Positions 23,329 to 25,705 of a DNA stretch of 25,705 nt are shown here, one piece after another. The notes under the pieces were generated by a model that had not been told where the DNA came from, made no database searches, and saw only the letters and a program-made list of their open reading frames with translations. Origin of the DNA: SVQP01 sp045603085. GTDB taxonomy: Bacteria; Bacillota; Clostridia; Oscillospirales; CAG-272. The DNA lies in contig JAZULL010000109.1 of assembly GCA_045603085.1 (NCBI GenBank), positions 1 to 25,705 of the forward strand, written 5' to 3'. The position numbers and the translations under genes were made by a program. Within the stretch, counting starts at the first letter, position 1. Every line of letters starts with the position of its first letter.

Positions 23329-23357
23329 TGCCCAACTTCCTTATGAGAAGTTGGGCA
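23329..23357 (-). terminator. Terminator of the nrdD-trxB-like operon
   Basis: Perfect 11-bp stem TGCCCAACTTC / GAAGTTGGGCA. On the minus strand it lies 15 bases past the stop codon and is followed by GTTTTATT. Confidence 0.8.
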
Positions 23358-23372
23358 AATCAGTCCTTTTTA

Positions 23373-24275
23373 TTATTCATCCAGATATCTGCACGCGGTC
23401 ATGGCGGCAACTGCGCCGTCACCGCAAGCGGTGGTGATCTGTCGGATATTCTTGGTGCGGCAGTCGCCTGCAACAAACACACCGGGAGTTTTTGTCAGGC
23501 AGTCCTCGCCCGACACGATATATCCTCTTTGGTCTATATCGGCCACGGGAGCAAACGCGTCGTTGACCGGCACCTGGCCGATGGCGACAAACACGCCGTC
23601 CACGTCAAGTCTGATCTTAGTTCCCTTCTGATCCAGGATCAGCCCGGTCAGCTCGTCCGAGCCAAGGAATTTCTCAACAGTTGCGCCGTAGATATAGTCC
23701 ACGTTCTCTCTCTTGGCTAAGAGAGACACCAGCTTGCCCTCACCCGTCAGAAAATCAAGGTTTTGTACGATGGTGACCTTTTTGCAAACGTCGGACAGCA
23801 GTACAGCCTCCTGCAAAGCCGAGTTACCGCCACCAATGACGGCAACCGTCTTGCCTGCATAGAACGCGCCGTCACAAACGGCACAGAACGAAATGCCGTT
23901 GCCGATAAATCTTTCCTCGTCCTCAAGGCCTAACATGCGGTGGCGCGAGCCGGTTGCGATAATCACCGCACCGCACTCATATTCCGCACCCGAGTCACCC
24001 ACAACCGTTTTGGTCTTGCCATTGTCGCGGATCTCGACCGCCTCGTCCAGCTCGACCGTCACGCCCTGAGAGAGCACCTGCTCGATCAGCTTATCCGCAA
24101 ACTCGTTGCCACTCATTTGCATAAAGCCGGGGTAATTTTCTATCTTGGGAGAAAACACGATCTGGCCGCCAAAGCTTTCCTTCTCCAGCAGCAAAACAGA
24201 GCGATCTGCCCTTGCGGCATACAGGGCCGCGGTCATTCCCGCGGGCCCTGCGCCGATTACAACAATATCATACAT
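23373..24275 (-). CDS. trxB: Thioredoxin-reductase-like flavoprotein lacking the usual NADPH motif
   Basis: 300 residues of low-molecular-weight thioredoxin reductase type. FAD site GAGPAG (8-13), redox-active CAVC (131-134), nucleotide-domain GGGNSALQEA (148-157), and C-terminal FAD motif GVFVAGDCRTKNIRQI. It would pass electrons to a thioredoxin/glutaredoxin disulfide. The canonical HRRxxFR-type stretch that grips the NADPH 2'-phosphate is absent: after KKVTIV (165-170) the sequence reads QNLDFLTGEGKL. This suggests a different donor, such as NADH or ferredoxin; ferredoxin-dependent flavin thioredoxin reductases are known in clostridia. The ribosome site is AAGGATTACGAAC. The gene lies 23 bp downstream of the nrdD fusion on the same strand, so its likely partner is that protein's glutaredoxin-like domain. 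The trxB symbol denotes family only. Confidence 0.92.
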   Translation of the reverse strand: MYDIVVIGAGPAGMTAALYAARADRSVLLLEKESFGGQIVFSPKIENYPGFMQMSGNEFADKLIEQVLSQGVTVELDEAVEIRDNGKTKTVVGDSGAEYECGAVIIATGSRHRMLGLEDEERFIGNGISFCAVCDGAFYAGKTVAVIGGGNSALQEAVLLSDVCKKVTIVQNLDFLTGEGKLVSLLAKRENVDYIYGATVEKFLGSDELTGLILDQKGTKIRLDVDGVFVAIGQVPVNDAFAPVADIDQRGYIVSGEDCLTKTPGVFVAGDCRTKNIRQITTACGDGAVAAMTACRYLDE

Positions 24276-24298
24276 GTTCGTAATCCTTGTGTGTTAAA

Positions 24299-25705
24299 TT
24301 AAGCGTTTACGGTTTCTTCGATATACTTGCGAATGTTGGAAACGTTGACGACCTTTTCAAAGCTGCCGTCCTCGTGAACTGCTACCAGCGTGGGAGCCTG
24401 CTTGATCTCGTAAGCCTTGACCAGATCTGCGTTGTCCTCGGCATACAGCTTTTCGTATGCAAGTCCTGCCTTATCCAGGAAGGTGCAAGCCATCTTGCAG
24501 TTGGGGCAGGTCTTGGTTGCGAACAGGATCAGCTGGCTCTGTGCAGCTGCCTCGCAGGTGCACTCCTCTGCCACGGCGGGCTCTTCCTTGACAAGTCTGC
24601 CCTTAAAGTTGTCCATGCTCTTCTTGATGTCGTACTCGGTACGCTTCTCAAACTCAGCAGCCTTACCGTCATTCCAATTCTTAACGGGACGGTAGTAACC
24701 GGTGATACGGCTGTAAACCTCGGTAACGGCACCGCACTCGGGGCAGGTATACTGCTCGCCTGCGATATAGCCGTGGGTGCGGCATACGGAATAGGTGGGA
24801 GACATGGTGTAGTAAGGAAGCTTGTAGTTCACTGCGATCTTCTTGACAAGGGCTGCGGCGGCCTTCCAGGAGGGCAGCTTTTCGCCAAGGAATGCATGGA
24901 ACACAGTACCCGAGGTATAGCGGGTCTGCAGCTCATCCTGAATATCCAGAGCCTCAAAGATGTCGGTGGTGTAGTCAACCGGCAGGTGAGAGGAGTTGGT
25001 GTAGTAAGGGGTTTCGCCCTTCTCGGTAGCGGTCTTGATGCCGGGGTAACGCTCCACGTCATGCTTGGCAAGGCGGAAGGAGGTGGACTCGGCAGGTGTA
25101 GCCTCGAGGTTGTACAGGTCGCCGTACTCCTCCTGGTAGTCGGAAAGACGCTCTCTCATGTGATCCAGCACCTGCTTGGTGAATTCCTGGGTTTCCTTAT
25201 GCGTCATGTCCTTGCCGATCCAGCGGGCATTGAGGCCTGCCTCGTTCATGCCGACCAGACCAATGGTCGAGAAGTGGTTATTGAAGGTGCCAAGGTAACG
25301 CTTGGTGTAGGGGTACAGACCCTCATCAAGCAGCTTGGTGATAACGGTTCTCTTGATCTTGAGCGACCTTGCAGAGATGCCCATGATGCGGTCAAGTCTC
25401 TTGTAGAAATCCTCTTCATCCTTTGCAAGGAATGCGATTCTGGGCATGTTGATGGTCACGACGCCGATAGAGCCGGTGGACTCACCCGAGCCAAAGAAGC
25501 CGCCGGACTTCTTACGCAGCTCACGCAGATCAAGACGCAGTCTGCAGCACATGGAACGCACGTCGCTGGGTTCCATGTCGCTGTTGATGTAGTTGGAGAA
25601 ATAGGGAGTGCCGTACTTTGCGGTCATTTCGAACAGGAGTCTGTTGTTCTCGGTCTCGGACCAGTCAAAGTTAGAGGTGATGGAGTAGGTGGGGATGGGA
25701 TACTG
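24299..25705 (-). CDS. nrdD: Anaerobic ribonucleoside-triphosphate reductase NrdD with fused glutaredoxin-like domain (5' partial)
   Basis: The C-terminal 468 residues are visible, and the frame stays open to the right edge. This oxygen-sensitive glycyl-radical enzyme reduces NTPs to dNTPs. Seen: catalytic-barrel segments (MCCRLRLDLREL … SIGVVTINMPRIAFLA … NNHFSTIGLVGMNEAGLN), the zinc-type CRTHGYIAGEQYTCPECG, and the glycyl-radical loop RITGYYRPVKNWNDGK. After a ~35-residue linker with CTCEAAA, a glutaredoxin/NrdH-like domain is fused: LILFATKTCPNCKMACTFLD (CPNC at 24508-24497) and a cis-Pro-type QAPTLVAV. Some class III reductases use thioredoxin or glutaredoxin instead of formate as reductant; the fusion and the adjacent reductase gene support that here. 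The activase gene nrdG is not in the window. Confidence 0.94.
   Translation of the reverse strand, partial: QYPIPTYSITSNFDWSETENNRLLFEMTAKYGTPYFSNYINSDMEPSDVRSMCCRLRLDLRELRKKSGGFFGSGESTGSIGVVTINMPRIAFLAKDEEDFYKRLDRIMGISARSLKIKRTVITKLLDEGLYPYTKRYLGTFNNHFSTIGLVGMNEAGLNARWIGKDMTHKETQEFTKQVLDHMRERLSDYQEEYGDLYNLEATPAESTSFRLAKHDVERYPGIKTATEKGETPYYTNSSHLPVDYTTDIFEALDIQDELQTRYTSGTVFHAFLGEKLPSWKAAAALVKKIAVNYKLPYYTMSPTYSVCRTHGYIAGEQYTCPECGAVTEVYSRITGYYRPVKNWNDGKAAEFEKRTEYDIKKSMDNFKGRLVKEEPAVAEECTCEAAAQSQLILFATKTCPNCKMACTFLDKAGLAYEKLYAEDNADLVKAYEIKQAPTLVAVHEDGSFEKVVNVSNIRKYIEETVNA

Overview
The window looks like a chromosomal piece from an anaerobic, Gram-positive-type Firmicute of the class Clostridia, probably an uncultured or gut/rumen-type lineage. 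Supporting signs are strong AGGAGG-type ribosome sites, near-consensus sigma-A promoters with 17-bp spacers, an oxygen-sensitive class III ribonucleotide reductase, a SpoVB-type flippase, lipoprotein signal peptides, a Cthe_2159-like carbohydrate-binding protein, and cohesin and dockerin domains. No rRNA, integrase, transposase or CRISPR array is visible, so species-level placement is not possible from sequence reading alone.

Left part (1-7.1 kb): the C-terminal end of a BspA-type leucine-rich-repeat surface protein converges on a D-2-hydroxyacid dehydrogenase. A hairpin array lies between them. Then come a large fused ABC ATPase/FtsX-type permease, a short threonine-rich lipoprotein, a tRNA-Thr(CGT) on the minus strand, and the rRNA dimethyltransferase RsmA (KsgA), each with readable promoters and terminators.

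Middle part (7.1-15.3 kb): a two-gene minus-strand operon, clearly more AT-rich than its flanks over the dockerin gene. The first gene (12160-15021) encodes a membrane- or lipid-anchored protein with eleven SAYEL-type units spaced by collagen-like Gly-X-Y runs, 22 PSTDE pentads, two InlB-type B-repeats and a cohesin domain. The second (7160-12115) encodes a 1651-residue secreted protein with a dockerin directly after its signal peptide, Ig/FN3-like and BACON modules, and a large unrecognised C-terminal half containing a GxxxGxxxGxxxG glycine zipper. The two products should form a dedicated cohesin-dockerin pair that hangs the large protein from the cell surface. This is the most interesting system in the window.

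Right part (15.3-25.7 kb): an Xre regulator fused to a duplicated membrane unit and preceded by a perfect 9-9-9 operator; a THUMP/RlmL-type 23S rRNA methyltransferase; a Cthe_2159-like lipoprotein; a NamZ-type exo-muramidase divergent from a SpoVB/MurJ-superfamily flippase; a strong promoter driving a structured ~230-nt leader with a 19-codon ORF and terminator ahead of a small Xre regulator; a second hairpin array; and a redox operon in which an anaerobic NTP reductase with a fused glutaredoxin-like domain is followed by a thioredoxin-reductase-like flavoprotein that lacks the usual NADPH 2'-phosphate motif.
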